Program-made: the position numbers and the translations under genes
NCBI RefSeq assembly: GCF_017876655.1
Contig: NZ_JAGIOK010000001.1
Span: forward strand, 310,001-374,000
DNA: 64,000 bases
Reading direction: 5' to 3'
Origin: Microbacterium imperiale
Lineage (GTDB): Bacteria; Actinomycetota; Actinomycetes; Actinomycetales; Microbacteriaceae
The notes under the pieces: model-generated
The model's input: only the letters and a program-made list of their open reading frames with translations
What the model was told of the DNA's origin: nothing
Databases searched by the model: none
Shown here: one piece after another, positions 18,914-27,103 of the stretch
Position numbering within the stretch: position 1 is the stretch's first letter
Layout: every line of letters starts with the position of its first letter

Positions 18914-18916
18914 CGT
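18911..18916 (+). promoter_or_regulatory. Leaderless -10 element of the TetR gene
   Basis: TACCGT then 6 bases then ATG at 18923; it overlaps the right arm of the operator. Confidence 0.5.
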
Positions 18917-18922
18917 GATCGC

Positions 18923-19507
18923 ATGCCGAAAGACACCCGAGCTCGTATCGTCGAGGCGGCGACGGCGCTCGTGCGGGAGCGGGGACTGGGGGCACTCTCG
19001 GTTCGCTCCGTGGCGTCGGCCGCAGGGTTAGCGCCGACGACGCTGCGCGGCTATTTCCCCTCTCAGGCCCAGCTCTACAGCGCTGTCGCATCAGAATTCG
19101 TCTCGGTGACGCTCAGCGATCAGCGAGTGCACGACGAAGAGGTCTCACCCGTGGAGCGACTGCATGAGTGCATGCGGCAGTTCCTGCCAGAGCCGAAAGG
19201 AGCACGAACGGCTCTCGAGGGCTGGTTCGAGTACTACCGCCTCTCGTTCGGCGCCGAGGGCAACACTGCTGTTCGCGAGCTGCTCGTCGCAGGTCGGCAT
19301 GCCTCGCTGAGCTCCATCGAGGGATGGCTGACGGTCCTTGCCCAGCAGGGTCACCGATGCCGACGAGGGATCCCTCAGACCGCGGCAGGGCTTCTCTCCG
19401 TGATAGACGGCCTGCATCTGTCGATGCTCGCCGACCCCGAGCTTCTGTCGATCGACGACGCACACGATGTCCTCCGCGATCACGTGTCCGCTTCGCTGCA
19501 TGCCTGA
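18923..19507 (+). CDS. TetR family transcriptional regulator
   Basis: A 194-residue regulator with the N-terminal TetR helix-turn-helix (residues about 8-52; SVRSVASAAGLAPTTLRGYF) and a C-terminal ligand domain with a BetI-like TetR_C feel. It is divergent from the CPBP protease and oxidoreductase genes and probably represses them and itself through the operator between. The inducer is unknown. It is the last gene in the repeat-flanked block. Confidence 0.9.
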   Translation: MPKDTRARIVEAATALVRERGLGALSVRSVASAAGLAPTTLRGYFPSQAQLYSAVASEFVSVTLSDQRVHDEEVSPVERLHECMRQFLPEPKGARTALEGWFEYYRLSFGAEGNTAVRELLVAGRHASLSSIEGWLTVLAQQGHRCRRGIPQTAAGLLSVIDGLHLSMLADPELLSIDDAHDVLRDHVSASLHA

Positions 19508-19529
19508 GCACAGCGCTACTGGCGAACGG

Positions 19530-19553
19530 CGCCCGCCGGACCGGTCATCCGGG
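19530..19553. repeat. 24-bp direct repeat, right copy (comEC 3' end)
   Basis: Identical to 17081-17104. It spans the comEC stop codon at 19545-19547 and flanking sequence, so this is probably the original copy. Confidence 0.9.
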
Positions 19554-21860
19554 ACGTTGACGCCATAGCTCGAGCCCGCGCTCCGTCGCGAGAACCGCCG
19601 CTGCTCCCGTGCGGTCGGTGCGCGCGACCGACGTACCGGTCGTGGCCAGCACGTCGAGGATCTCGGACCGCGGATGGCCGTAGTCGTTCTCACCGACCCC
19701 GATCAGCGCGATGCGTGCCCCGATGCGGCGATAGAGCGCCGCGGCTTGGTCCGCGCTGCCGTGGTGGGCGACTTTGACGATGTCGAAGCTCCCCCGCACC
19801 GCCGGTGAGAGCGCCACCTGAGGCGTCTCGGAGAGATCCCCGAGCAGAATCGAGCGCGGGATGCCGCCGCCTTCGATCGTCAGCACGACGCTGGCGTCGT
19901 TGCCGGGAGGGAAGACCACCCCGCTGCTGCGTGGCCAGAGCACTCGCCATCGCGCGTCGCCGAGCACCCCCGACATCCCGGATGATACCGCCTGGGTCGC
20001 CGCACCTGCGTCGACGAGGTCGTTGAGAAGGGCTTCATCGGCCGGTTCTCCGAGGGGTCCGTGGAGGACGAGTCCGACGCGTCCCCGAATGGCGGCGACT
20101 CCCCCGCTGTGGTCGAGGTCGAAGTGCGTCAGGACCAGGAGGTCGAGCCAGTCGACTCCGAACAGATCGAGGCACGCGGCCAGCCGCTCGGGCTCGGGGC
20201 CGGTGTCGACCAGGGCCGTCCGCTCGGCCGAACGCAGTAACACCGCGTCGCCCTGCCCCACGTCGCAGATCGCGACCGCCCAGTCGTCGGGAACAGCGGC
20301 GCGCTGTATGGGTCCGGTGAGCGCGATGACCCCGCTCCCGACGCCGACCGTGAGGGCGAGCACACCCACGGCGAAGCGAGCGAGGAGCCGTGGCGCACGC
20401 GGTATCAGCACGACGAGCACGGCAGCGCTGAGAGCGAGAGCGACGGCGGCACCGGCCAGGTCGGGGATCCAGGGCACCGCGTTGCCCGGAAGGACGGACA
20501 CGAGTCCCGCCGTCGCGGCGATCCAGGCGCATGGCAGCCAGGCGAGTGCGGCGAAGCCCGAAGCGAGCACGGGCACACCCACGAAGAGGCAGGCGGCGAG
20601 TCCGGCGACCGTGGCCAGGGGTGCCGCCGGAGCCGTCAGCACGTTCGCGAGCACCGCGTACACCGGGAGCCGGGGGTCGATCAGCACGATGAGCGGCGTG
20701 CAGGCGAGTTGGGCGGCGAGCGGAACCGCCACCGCGAGCGCGAGAGGCCGCGGCATGAACCGGGCGAGCGTGTCGCCGACGGGGCCGGCTGCGAGCAGCA
20801 GGGCACCCGTCGCGGCCGCTGACAGGGCGAAGCCCAGGCTGCCGGCGAGCCAGGGATCGGCGATGATGCAGGCGATGATCGCGAGCGACAGGACGGAGAC
20901 CCCCGCCCCCGCCCGTCCGAGCAGCACCGCAAGCATCGCGATAGCGGCCATCGCCGCGGCCCGGACGACGCTCGGCTCGGGAGAGACCAGCAGCACGAAC
21001 CCGACGAGCACGACGAGTCCCGCCGCGACCCGCCACCCGCGCCGCAACCCCAGCCAGGCCGCGGTTACGAAGGCGATGCCGACCACCAGGGCACAGTTCG
21101 CGCCGGAGACCGCCGTGAGGTGCGAGAGTGACGCGGTTTTCATCTGCGCGTCAAGCTCATCGGTCACCGCGGACGTCTCGCCCACGGCCAGGCCGGCGAT
21201 GAGACCGGCTCCAGGTCGCGGCAGGGTGTGCGACTGAGCGACGAGCGCAGACCGTAGCCCCGCCGTGGCGGCGAGGACCCCGCTCGGCGGGGCGCGCAGC
21301 TGCGGAGGCGTGGCCGCGTCCACGACGAGGACGGCACGCTCCCCCGGTTCCGCCGGGAATGCCGAACCGGTCACGCGTATGGTTGCGCCCAGGTCGAGCG
21401 CCGCCGGCCGTTCCGCGGCGCGCACCACCACCGGGATTGAAGCTCGCAGGCTCTCGGCCGCCGCGTCTATCCGGGTCGTGACCGCGTCGAATCGCCAGCC
21501 GGTGGGCGATCGCTCGACCTTCCCGGTCACCGCGGCTTCCAGAACGACCGAGCGACCGCCCGAGATGGGCATCCTCGCCGCGCGGTCGCGCTCCGGGTGC
21601 GCTACCGCCACATGGCTCACCGTCGCGGCGGCGAACGCGGCGGCGACGGCGGCGACCGTGAGAACGGAGGCGAACCGGCCGATACGTCGGTGTCGTCCGG
21701 CACCGAAAAGCACCGCGACGAGCGCGAGCGCAACGGCCCACAGAGCCGCCGACCCGGAAGCCGCGAGACCGGGATACCGCGTCGCGACGAACGCTGCGGC
21801 CCACGTGATCCCCGCGACGGGCAGCAACCGCAAGTCGCGGCGGCGCGGATGCCCGCTCAC
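19545..21860 (-). CDS. comEC: ComEC/Rec2 DNA internalisation channel
   Basis: A 771-residue polytopic membrane protein: N-terminal helices and OB-type external domain, the Competence domain (SHLTAVSGANCALV near residue 245 is typical), and a C-terminal metallo-beta-lactamase domain with THFDLDHSGG near residue 577. It transports single-stranded DNA during natural transformation. Its ATG overlaps the comEA stop by 4 bases. Presence of comEA/comEC alone does not prove competence. Confidence 0.94.
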   Translation of the reverse strand: MSGHPRRRDLRLLPVAGITWAAAFVATRYPGLAASGSAALWAVALALVAVLFGAGRHRRIGRFASVLTVAAVAAAFAAATVSHVAVAHPERDRAARMPISGGRSVVLEAAVTGKVERSPTGWRFDAVTTRIDAAAESLRASIPVVVRAAERPAALDLGATIRVTGSAFPAEPGERAVLVVDAATPPQLRAPPSGVLAATAGLRSALVAQSHTLPRPGAGLIAGLAVGETSAVTDELDAQMKTASLSHLTAVSGANCALVVGIAFVTAAWLGLRRGWRVAAGLVVLVGFVLLVSPEPSVVRAAAMAAIAMLAVLLGRAGAGVSVLSLAIIACIIADPWLAGSLGFALSAAATGALLLAAGPVGDTLARFMPRPLALAVAVPLAAQLACTPLIVLIDPRLPVYAVLANVLTAPAAPLATVAGLAACLFVGVPVLASGFAALAWLPCAWIAATAGLVSVLPGNAVPWIPDLAGAAVALALSAAVLVVLIPRAPRLLARFAVGVLALTVGVGSGVIALTGPIQRAAVPDDWAVAICDVGQGDAVLLRSAERTALVDTGPEPERLAACLDLFGVDWLDLLVLTHFDLDHSGGVAAIRGRVGLVLHGPLGEPADEALLNDLVDAGAATQAVSSGMSGVLGDARWRVLWPRSSGVVFPPGNDASVVLTIEGGGIPRSILLGDLSETPQVALSPAVRGSFDIVKVAHHGSADQAAALYRRIGARIALIGVGENDYGHPRSEILDVLATTGTSVARTDRTGAAAVLATERGLELWRQRPG

Positions 21861-22462
21861 ACGCTTACCTGGTCGCGCAGCGCCTCGAGCATCTTCTCGC
21901 CGATCCCCGACACCGCCAGCAGGTCCTCGACGCTCGTGAAGCGACCGTTCTCCTCCCGCCAGGCGATGATGCGCTCCGCCAGCGCCGGACCCACCCGCGG
22001 CAACGTGTCGAGGGCGGCGGCATCCGCAGTGTTGAGGTTCACCCGCCCATCGGCGTCACCGCCGCCCGCACTCGTTCCGTCGGGTGACGCGGGCGGTGGC
22101 GCTTCACCGGCCGCCGGCACGTACAGCTGCTCGCCATCGGTGACCGTCCGGGCCAGGTTCACTCCGGCCGGGTCCGCGGCGTCGGTGAAACCACCCGCGG
22201 CGGCCACCGCGTCGACCACCCGCGCGTCCATCTCCAGCCGGTAGAGACCCGGACTCACGACCGCGCCGTGCACATGCACATACGCGGATGCCGGCTGCGC
22301 GACAGCATCCGGTGACGCTGCCGGTGTCACGAGCTCGACCGGCGCCGCGACCGAGCGGAACATGCCGATCGCGACGGTCACGCCCGCTGCCGCGAGGATC
22401 AGGACGATGACCGCGCCGGCCCCGAGCCGGCGCCGCGACGCCGAGGAATCAGAAGCTGCCAC
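21857..22462 (-). CDS. comEA: ComEA helix-hairpin-helix DNA-binding protein
   Basis: A 201-residue protein: one N-terminal membrane anchor (about residues 15-37), an SLBB-type domain (YVHVHGAVVSPGLYRL), a Gly/Pro linker and two C-terminal helix-hairpin-helix motifs (VNLNTADAAALDTLPRVG...). It binds double-stranded DNA outside the membrane and hands it to ComEC. The GTG start has a TAGCCT box exactly 6 bases upstream, predicting a leaderless comEA-comEC mRNA. Confidence 0.93.
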   Translation of the reverse strand: MAASDSSASRRRLGAGAVIVLILAAAGVTVAIGMFRSVAAPVELVTPAASPDAVAQPASAYVHVHGAVVSPGLYRLEMDARVVDAVAAAGGFTDAADPAGVNLARTVTDGEQLYVPAAGEAPPPASPDGTSAGGGDADGRVNLNTADAAALDTLPRVGPALAERIIAWREENGRFTSVEDLLAVSGIGEKMLEALRDQVSV

Positions 22463-22468
22463 CCGGTC

Positions 22469-22474
22469 AGGCTA
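22469..22474 (-). promoter_or_regulatory. Leaderless -10 element of comEA
   Basis: TAGCCT on the minus strand, then 6 bases, then GTG at 22462. Confidence 0.55.
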
Positions 22475-22650
22475 GGCATGCCGCCCGCACCGATTGCGGC
22501 TCACTGCGCTTGCTGGGGACAGCGCGACACGCCCGCTCGACGGGGAGGCGCCGACACGGCACGGCGAAGGGTCGAACCCACAGGACTCTCGATGATCGAA
22601 CTCGGGTGCCGTCACCGCCGGCATCCGTAGCCCGCGCGACGCCGCCGCGG

Positions 22651-22656
22651 TACGTT
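22651..22656 (+). promoter_or_regulatory. Leaderless -10 element of the 22663 gene
   Basis: TACGTT then 6 bases then ATG at 22663. Confidence 0.5.
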
Positions 22657-22662
22657 GTCGCC

Positions 22663-23016
22663 ATGGGGAGAGAGCTCACGCAGCGAGAGCGGGGAATCGC
22701 GGCTTTCATGATCGACAATGGCGAGCCGTTGCCGGGAGATGCGGTGCTGGACGCCGACGCGCGCGAGCGGCTGTACGAGCGGCTCGACGCTGTGCGCGCC
22801 GGCAAGCCCTGCGCCTGCGGCACCTGCCCTTCGATCGAACTCATCGACGAGGCCGGCCAGGCGCCGGACGTCGAGCTTCGAACCGTGCTGATCGCCGAGA
22901 CGGAGGGTGCCACGCTCCTGCTGTTCGTCAGCGAGGGGCAGCTCAGCTACCTCGAGCTCGCCCCGCACGGCGACGAGCCGTTCGCAGAGTTCCCCATCAC
23001 CGCCCCGTCTCAATGA
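22663..23016 (+). CDS. Hypothetical protein with CxCxxC motif
   Basis: 117 residues, acidic, not recognised. Residues 46-51 carry CACGTC, a possible metal site, within GKPCACGTCPSIEL. No signal peptide or membrane helix; the C-terminal half is beta-rich (RTVLIAETEGATLLLFV, LSYLEL). It is the first gene of the variable region beyond comEA. Function unknown. Confidence 0.7.
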   Translation: MGRELTQRERGIAAFMIDNGEPLPGDAVLDADARERLYERLDAVRAGKPCACGTCPSIELIDEAGQAPDVELRTVLIAETEGATLLLFVSEGQLSYLELAPHGDEPFAEFPITAPSQ

Positions 23017-23115
23017 CAGTCATCATGAAACCGGAGCGCGTTCCGTCGGCGGCGGTCTCTCGGCGGCGCCGCTACGTCACCCGGATGAATCGGAGCACGG
23101 CAGGGGAAGCCGCCG

Positions 23116-23604
23116 ATGTCGCATGACGCAGTCGGCAAGGACGGACCTCGTCCAAGCCGAGACGAGTTGCTGTCCCGGTTGGAGGCGCTCGAACGAGAGC
23201 ACCACGAAGTGCTGCTGGCCGCACTGTCGGTACCTGGAGGCGCTCACTTCTCGCAGCGCTTGCGCGAACTCGAACATGCAGCCGATCTCATCAGACGAGA
23301 ACTGAGTATTCCCACGAGGGCTGGGACCGAGCTCGGGGCGGTTGGCGACTTCGAGGGCCCACCCAACCGGACGATGTGGGCCGACCGGCGACCGGTCATC
23401 AAGGTCGTGATGGTGCTGTCAGTGATCCTCGTAGCCGGCGGGTTGGCGCTCGGCGCGTTCGCCCTCGGATCGGGCTACTGGGGCGGCATAGGGGGCACGA
23501 TCAATATGATCCTCGGCGGATCGTTCTGCTACTGGTTCGCATCGACCCAGACCGGCAGAAGAACCGACCGACCCCTGAAGCCGGGAGGGCCTCGCCGTCG
23601 CTAA
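23116..23604 (+). CDS. Hypothetical two-helix membrane protein
   Basis: 162 residues. N-terminal half is a charged, probably coiled-coil region (residues 15-65, rich in Glu/Arg/Leu heptads). Two helices follow (about 98-120 and 126-148), ending in a basic tail RPLKPGGPRRR. The segment starting WADRRPVIKVV resembles WADRKRANKAL of the 71-residue protein at 24517, and the paired helices also align. AGGGGA precedes the ATG. Function unknown. Confidence 0.7.
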   Translation: MSHDAVGKDGPRPSRDELLSRLEALEREHHEVLLAALSVPGGAHFSQRLRELEHAADLIRRELSIPTRAGTELGAVGDFEGPPNRTMWADRRPVIKVVMVLSVILVAGGLALGAFALGSGYWGGIGGTINMILGGSFCYWFASTQTGRRTDRPLKPGGPRRR

Positions 23605-23731
23605 CCCACCGGCTCCGGCAAAGTCGGATCAGCCGGATCGACGGCGCAGGAGTTCCTCACCTTGCGGCCGACGATGTGCTCGCGGATGGTCGAGGCGACC
23701 TCACCCGAGCTGTGCTCGAGCATCGCCAGCG
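23601..23731 (-). pseudogene. Remnant of an SRAP gene (3' end only)
   Basis: This stretch repeats the last 44 codons of the intact SRAP gene at 26057-26752: 63 consecutive identical bases (23669-23731 with 26125-26187), then a more diverged segment down to the same TAG stop (EPVG end). Similarity stops at 23732, so no N-terminal catalytic Cys is present. It is a dead duplicate. Confidence 0.85.
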
Positions 23732-23935
23732 GCGTTCCTCACGAGCGAATGGCCGGAAGTCTCCTGACACACCCGGGCGGGCTCATCGCTGCCTGAACCG
23801 TACGGGGGGTCTCACGGCCCCGCGCTACGTGCAGGGCGCTCCCGTCAGGAATCGCTGATCTGCGCAGAGGCGATGGCGAGAACCGCCAGGATCGCCCCGT
23901 GTCGGGCCAGGACCGATCCGCACCCCCGTGCCGCG
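23732..23935. other. Decayed non-coding stretch with a second remnant
   Basis: No supported gene. At 23863-23888 there are 26 bases matching 27093-27118 (one mismatch), the C-terminal codons of the membrane protein gene at 27081. The order SRAP remnant then this remnant matches the order of the intact genes at 26057 and 27081, suggesting one duplication followed by deletion. Nothing else is recognisable. Confidence 0.5.
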
Positions 23936-24382
23936 TCACCGAGTGACGGAGGCTACGAGGTGCCGGCCCCGCCGCGTGAGCAGGCGGCGCAGGTATGGCA
24001 CGAGTACGACGCGCTCGGCGAGCAGTCCGAACACCGGTGACGCGAGGGTCACGCGATCGGTCATGATCGTCACACCGTCGCGCTCGAGGTAGAGATGCTC
24101 GTGTTGGAAGATCCGGAACGGTCCGGCGACCTGTTCGTCCACGAAGCGGCGGGGCCGATCGAGCGCCGTGACGCGGGAAGTCATCCGGAACGGGATGCCG
24201 AAGTGCCAGGCCCGCCACGTGACCGTCTCACCCAGCCCGATGCGGCCAGTCGTGACCCCACCGATCGCACGCTCGCCGGTGCCGCGCATCGAGTCGACAT
24301 GGGCTCCGATGTCGAGCGACGCGTCGAAGAGCGCCTCGGCGGGAACATCCGCATGCGTCTCGATCTCGAACGACGACGTCAT
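23936..24382 (-). CDS. SRPBCC family protein
   Basis: 148 residues with the START-like/SRPBCC layout: FEIETHADVPAEALFDASLDIGAHVDS at the start, a central beta-sheet (GETVTWRAWHFGIPFRM) and a long C-terminal helix (PYLRRLLTRRGRHLV). Related proteins are cyclase/dehydrase-like or ligand-binding proteins, often paired with membrane or redox genes. Ligand unknown. ATG at 24382 preferred since the sequence starting MTSSFEIE matches the fold start. Confidence 0.8.
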   Translation of the reverse strand: MTSSFEIETHADVPAEALFDASLDIGAHVDSMRGTGERAIGGVTTGRIGLGETVTWRAWHFGIPFRMTSRVTALDRPRRFVDEQVAGPFRIFQHEHLYLERDGVTIMTDRVTLASPVFGLLAERVVLVPYLRRLLTRRGRHLVASVTR

Positions 24383-24504
24383 TCGCCGATGATCCCACAC
24401 CGCGGCCCAAGGTCTGACGGGCGGGGCTCGACGACCCCTCCCTTACTCAGTCTCAAAGCGCGGAGCGTCGTTGGCTAGCAACCGCACCCGGCATGGCGGC
24501 TCGC

Positions 24505-24510
24505 TAGGCT
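24505..24510 (+). promoter_or_regulatory. Leaderless -10 element of the 24517 gene
   Basis: TAGGCT then 6 bases then ATG at 24517. Confidence 0.55.
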
Positions 24511-24516
24511 CGCCGC

Positions 24517-24732
24517 ATGGGGACCAGATGGGCCGATCGAAAGAGGGCCAACAAAGCACTGCTCATCTGCTCGGCGGTACTCCTCGCCAATGGCCTCGCG
24601 ATCCTCGCGATGGCACTCGTCTACGGACATGCGAGCGGGGTCGGCTCTGCGATCAGCCTGGCGATGACCTCCGGATTCTTCTTCTGGTTAGCCCAGCGCG
24701 GCGGCACGGACGACGACAGCGCAGGCCGCTAG
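24517..24732 (+). CDS. Small two-helix membrane protein
   Basis: 71 residues; helices at about 15-35 and 43-62 joined by a short loop, with an acidic C-terminal tail. The part from WADR through the second helix parallels the C-terminal half of the protein at 23116, so the two are probably paralogues. Stand-alone and leaderless. Function unknown. Confidence 0.65.
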   Translation: MGTRWADRKRANKALLICSAVLLANGLAILAMALVYGHASGVGSAISLAMTSGFFFWLAQRGGTDDDSAGR

Positions 24733-24754
24733 TCGCGTCGCGAACGGATCGAGC

Positions 24755-24949
24755 ATGCATCAGCATGGACGGGTGCAGCCTTGGTCGCGCCGTTCCCTCG
24801 TGGTCATGACGGTCGCTTTACTGCTCTCGCTGATCGGGATGCCGCTGGCGTTACTCGCCGGTGAAAGCTGGCGAACAGTCGGCATCGCCCGGGCCATCCC
24901 GTGCACGATCACGGTTTGGGTTCTCTTGGCGCGACGGATGCTCTATTAG
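24755..24949 (+). CDS. Small two-helix membrane protein
   Basis: 64 residues; helices at about 14-34 and 42-60 with basic N- and C-termini. It starts 22 bases after the 24517 gene and may share its mRNA; the ribosome site is weak. The stop overlaps the convergent gene at 24946 by 4 bases. Function unknown. Confidence 0.5.
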   Translation: MHQHGRVQPWSRRSLVVMTVALLLSLIGMPLALLAGESWRTVGIARAIPCTITVWVLLARRMLY

Positions 24950-25254
24950 AACGACCCGGGACGACCGTCCTCGGTGACGGTTGCGCTCCCGACGTCGCTG
25001 CTTCCTGGCGGCGGGCTCCCGGGCCAAGGGTCAGGTGGGTACTCGTGGTAGTACCGGCGCCAGGCGTAGATGTTCCCTGCGACGGCTAGAGCGATCCAGC
25101 CCGCGAGCACGAGCCAGCGCATCAGGTTACCGGGGTCATCGATGGCGAGCACCAGGAACAGCCCGCCGACGGATGAGCTGAGAAGACCGGCGATCATCAG
25201 CTGATGGTTGCGAGCGCGCGCCTTCGGATCTCGCGGCGGCTGGGGAATCTCCAT
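24946..25254 (-). CDS. Small two-helix membrane protein
   Basis: 102 residues: short basic N-terminus (PRDPKARARNHQL), helices at about 20-40 and 46-64, then a Pro/Gly-rich soluble tail (YPPDPWPGSPPPG). ATG at 25254 is placed 7 bases after GGAG, better than GTG at 25257. Function unknown; third of a series of helical-hairpin proteins here. Confidence 0.6.
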   Translation of the reverse strand: MEIPQPPRDPKARARNHQLMIAGLLSSSVGGLFLVLAIDDPGNLMRWLVLAGWIALAVAGNIYAWRRYYHEYPPDPWPGSPPPGSSDVGSATVTEDGRPGSF

Positions 25255-25303
25255 CACGGCTCTCCTTCATGTGCCCACAACGTCGCCGAGGCTTGCTCGA
25301 CGA

Positions 25304-25960
25304 TTATCTCGACGCGTTTCGCTGGATACCAGCTGCAGCAACGAACCCGGCCGCGGCGAGCGTCGAAACCCCGATGCCGAACTGGAGCGTCGTACCGAGA
25401 CAGACGAGGCAAGCACCGGCTGTGGCTCCAACGAGCGACCATCGCCGGCCGACGGCCACACCGATTACCCCGATGAGCAGACCCAGAACACTCACCGCCA
25501 AGCTCGGGGCCACCGCCTCCATCCATAGCCCCAGCCCCGTCTCACCGGGCGGGCGGGATCCGGTATAGATCGTGGCCGGGTAGAACGACCACCACCCGAT
25601 CCACGCGAGCGACACCGATGCGAGCACCACCAGCGTCGCAGCACCGCGGAGAGACGGCTTGCCGATCGCGACGAGCAGGCCGAGGAGCACCAGCAGCGCG
25701 GACATCCCGCCGAGACCCACCGCGACGACCATGTAGCCGATCCCGTCTGCGCAGACCCATTCACCTGCCTCCCACGATTCGCCCGTGAACAAGTAGGAGC
25801 AGTTGTAGTGCAGGGTGTCGCGGAACAGATACAACGCGGAACCCGAACTGAGGAACGCAAACAACCCGCCGAGAACGACCGCCATCACCGCGTAGTTGCG
25901 GTGCTCACGCCCGGCGCCCCTCATCTCCAGGGGCTCAGCGTCCATTGGGAGGTGCGCCAT
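25304..25960 (-). CDS. Polytopic membrane protein of unknown function
   Basis: 218 residues with about five hydrophobic helices (near 24-44, 76-98, 105-124, 147-166, 170-210). An extracytoplasmic loop holds two cysteines (NCSYLFTGESWEAGEWVC) that could form a disulfide. No family recognised. A TAACGT box 7 bases before the ATG suggests a leaderless message. Confidence 0.65.
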   Translation of the reverse strand: MAHLPMDAEPLEMRGAGREHRNYAVMAVVLGGLFAFLSSGSALYLFRDTLHYNCSYLFTGESWEAGEWVCADGIGYMVVAVGLGGMSALLVLLGLLVAIGKPSLRGAATLVVLASVSLAWIGWWSFYPATIYTGSRPPGETGLGLWMEAVAPSLAVSVLGLLIGVIGVAVGRRWSLVGATAGACLVCLGTTLQFGIGVSTLAAAGFVAAAGIQRNASR

Positions 25961-25967
25961 CAGGCCG

Positions 25968-25973
25968 ACGTTA
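25968..25973 (-). promoter_or_regulatory. Probable leaderless -10 element of the 25960 gene
   Basis: TAACGT on the minus strand, then 7 bases, then ATG at 25960. Confidence 0.4.
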
Positions 25974-26056
25974 CCCGACCGCCTCGCTCGGTGAACTGGT
26001 CACCATCGTTCCGCACTCGGGGTGCGGGACCCACGACTCTGAGATGACCCTCTCGC

Positions 26057-26752
26057 CTAGCCCACCGGCTCCAGCAAGCTGGGATCAGCTGGGTCGACGG
26101 TCCGGGAGTTGCTGACCTTGCGGTCGACGATGTGCTCGCGGATGGTCGAGGCGACCTCACCCGAGCTGTGCTCGAGCATCGCCAGCGTCTCGGCCTTGCG
26201 ATCGCCGGTGAGCTTCTCCGGAGTCAGCCAGTCGTCCCAGGTGTCAGGGGTCAGAAACGCCGGCATTCGGTCGTGCACCTCGCCGCTGGCATCGCGCGCT
26301 TCGCGGGTGATGACGACGAAGCAGCGTGACTTCTCACCGTTCGGCAGTTCCATCGACCAGGTCAGTCCCGCGGCCGAGAGCAGCCCGTCGCCGTGGAGGA
26401 AGTGCGGGGTCTTCGGCGTCTTGTCGCCGGTCCACTCGAAGTACCCGCGCATCGGGACGATGCACCGGGCGGCGCTGAACGCCGGCGCCCAGAACCCTTG
26501 CGCGAGCTTCTCCATCCGGGCGTTGATGATCGGGCCACCCCGCGGCCGGTTCGCTGGCTTCTGCCAGTCCCATTGGACGAGCTCGAGAAACCGGCCCTCA
26601 CCCCGGTCACGGACGATCGGGGCATCCTGCGTCGGTGCGATGGAATATGCACCAGTCCACGCGCTCGACCACTCCTCGGGCTTCCCGCCGCCGGCGACGT
26701 ACTCCCGGATCAGCTCGTCGGTCCCTGCGTCATTCGCGAATCGGCCGCACAT
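26057..26752 (-). CDS. SRAP domain protein (YedK/HMCES family), copy 1
   Basis: 231 residues beginning MCGRF; Cys2 becomes the N-terminal nucleophile after Met removal. Other hallmarks are SIAPTQDAP, INARMEKL, MRGYFEW and EVHDRMPAFL. The family covalently traps abasic sites in single-stranded DNA and protects them during replication. ATG at 26752 is fixed by the MCGR motif; the open frame upstream is not part of it. A degraded second copy of its 3' end is at 23601-23731 and a different intact SRAP gene is at 36234. Confidence 0.93.
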   Translation of the reverse strand: MCGRFANDAGTDELIREYVAGGGKPEEWSSAWTGAYSIAPTQDAPIVRDRGEGRFLELVQWDWQKPANRPRGGPIINARMEKLAQGFWAPAFSAARCIVPMRGYFEWTGDKTPKTPHFLHGDGLLSAAGLTWSMELPNGEKSRCFVVITREARDASGEVHDRMPAFLTPDTWDDWLTPEKLTGDRKAETLAMLEHSSGEVASTIREHIVDRKVSNSRTVDPADPSLLEPVG

Positions 26753-26759
26753 ACGAGTG

Positions 26760-26765
26760 ACCCTA
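26760..26765 (-). promoter_or_regulatory. Probable leaderless -10 element of SRAP copy 1
   Basis: TAGGGT on the minus strand, then 7 bases, then ATG at 26752. Confidence 0.4.
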
Positions 26766-26815
26766 CGGCGCGAGCCGAGTAGCGTCGAGGGAGCTTCCCG
26801 GACCGACCGCTCTGC

Positions 26816-26821
26816 TACGGT
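26816..26821 (+). promoter_or_regulatory. Leaderless -10 element of the 26828 gene
   Basis: TACGGT then 6 bases then ATG at 26828. Confidence 0.5.
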
Positions 26822-26827
26822 TCCGGC

Positions 26828-27103
26828 ATGCCGCAGGAGCCGTGGTCGATTGCGAACCTCGCCGGGCCACGTTTCCGCGTGCTCGTGTTCCTCACATGCT
26901 TCACCGCTGTGCTGACCGCCATCTATGCCGCAGTCGCGATCGGACGGCAAGAGGTCTCGGACATCGTCGTCGCCGTGCTGTGGGCTCTGATCACGGCCGC
27001 CCACGCCACGTTGCTGGTCCGAGCTGCACGACACCGTCGTCGAACACGCGGTAGAACCGCTAGACCCACTCCCCCACCGATCAATTCATCAACGCAGAGG
27101 TGA
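26828..27103 (+). CDS. Small two-helix membrane protein
   Basis: 91 residues; helices at about 16-38 and 44-66, then a very basic tail (ARHRRRTRGRTARP). Divergent from SRAP copy 1. Its last 23 bases overlap the convergent gene at 27081. Fourth helical-hairpin protein in 4 kb. Function unknown. Confidence 0.55.
   Translation: MPQEPWSIANLAGPRFRVLVFLTCFTAVLTAIYAAVAIGRQEVSDIVVAVLWALITAAHATLLVRAARHRRRTRGRTARPTPPPINSSTQR

Noticed and set aside
18129..19091. Longer start for the CPBP protease upstream of 18842
   Set aside because: The extension runs through the operator and the TetR gene on the other strand and reads as low-complexity Arg/Pro; the membrane protein starts naturally at MNISSAQQS.
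17081..19553. Insertion sequence or transposon
   Set aside because: The bracketed block has no transposase, integrase or terminal inverted repeats; only the direct repeat supports mobility.
22560..22640. Possible tRNA on the minus strand near GGGTTCGACCC
   Set aside because: Only a T-loop-like string is present; I could not build acceptor, D and anticodon arms around it.
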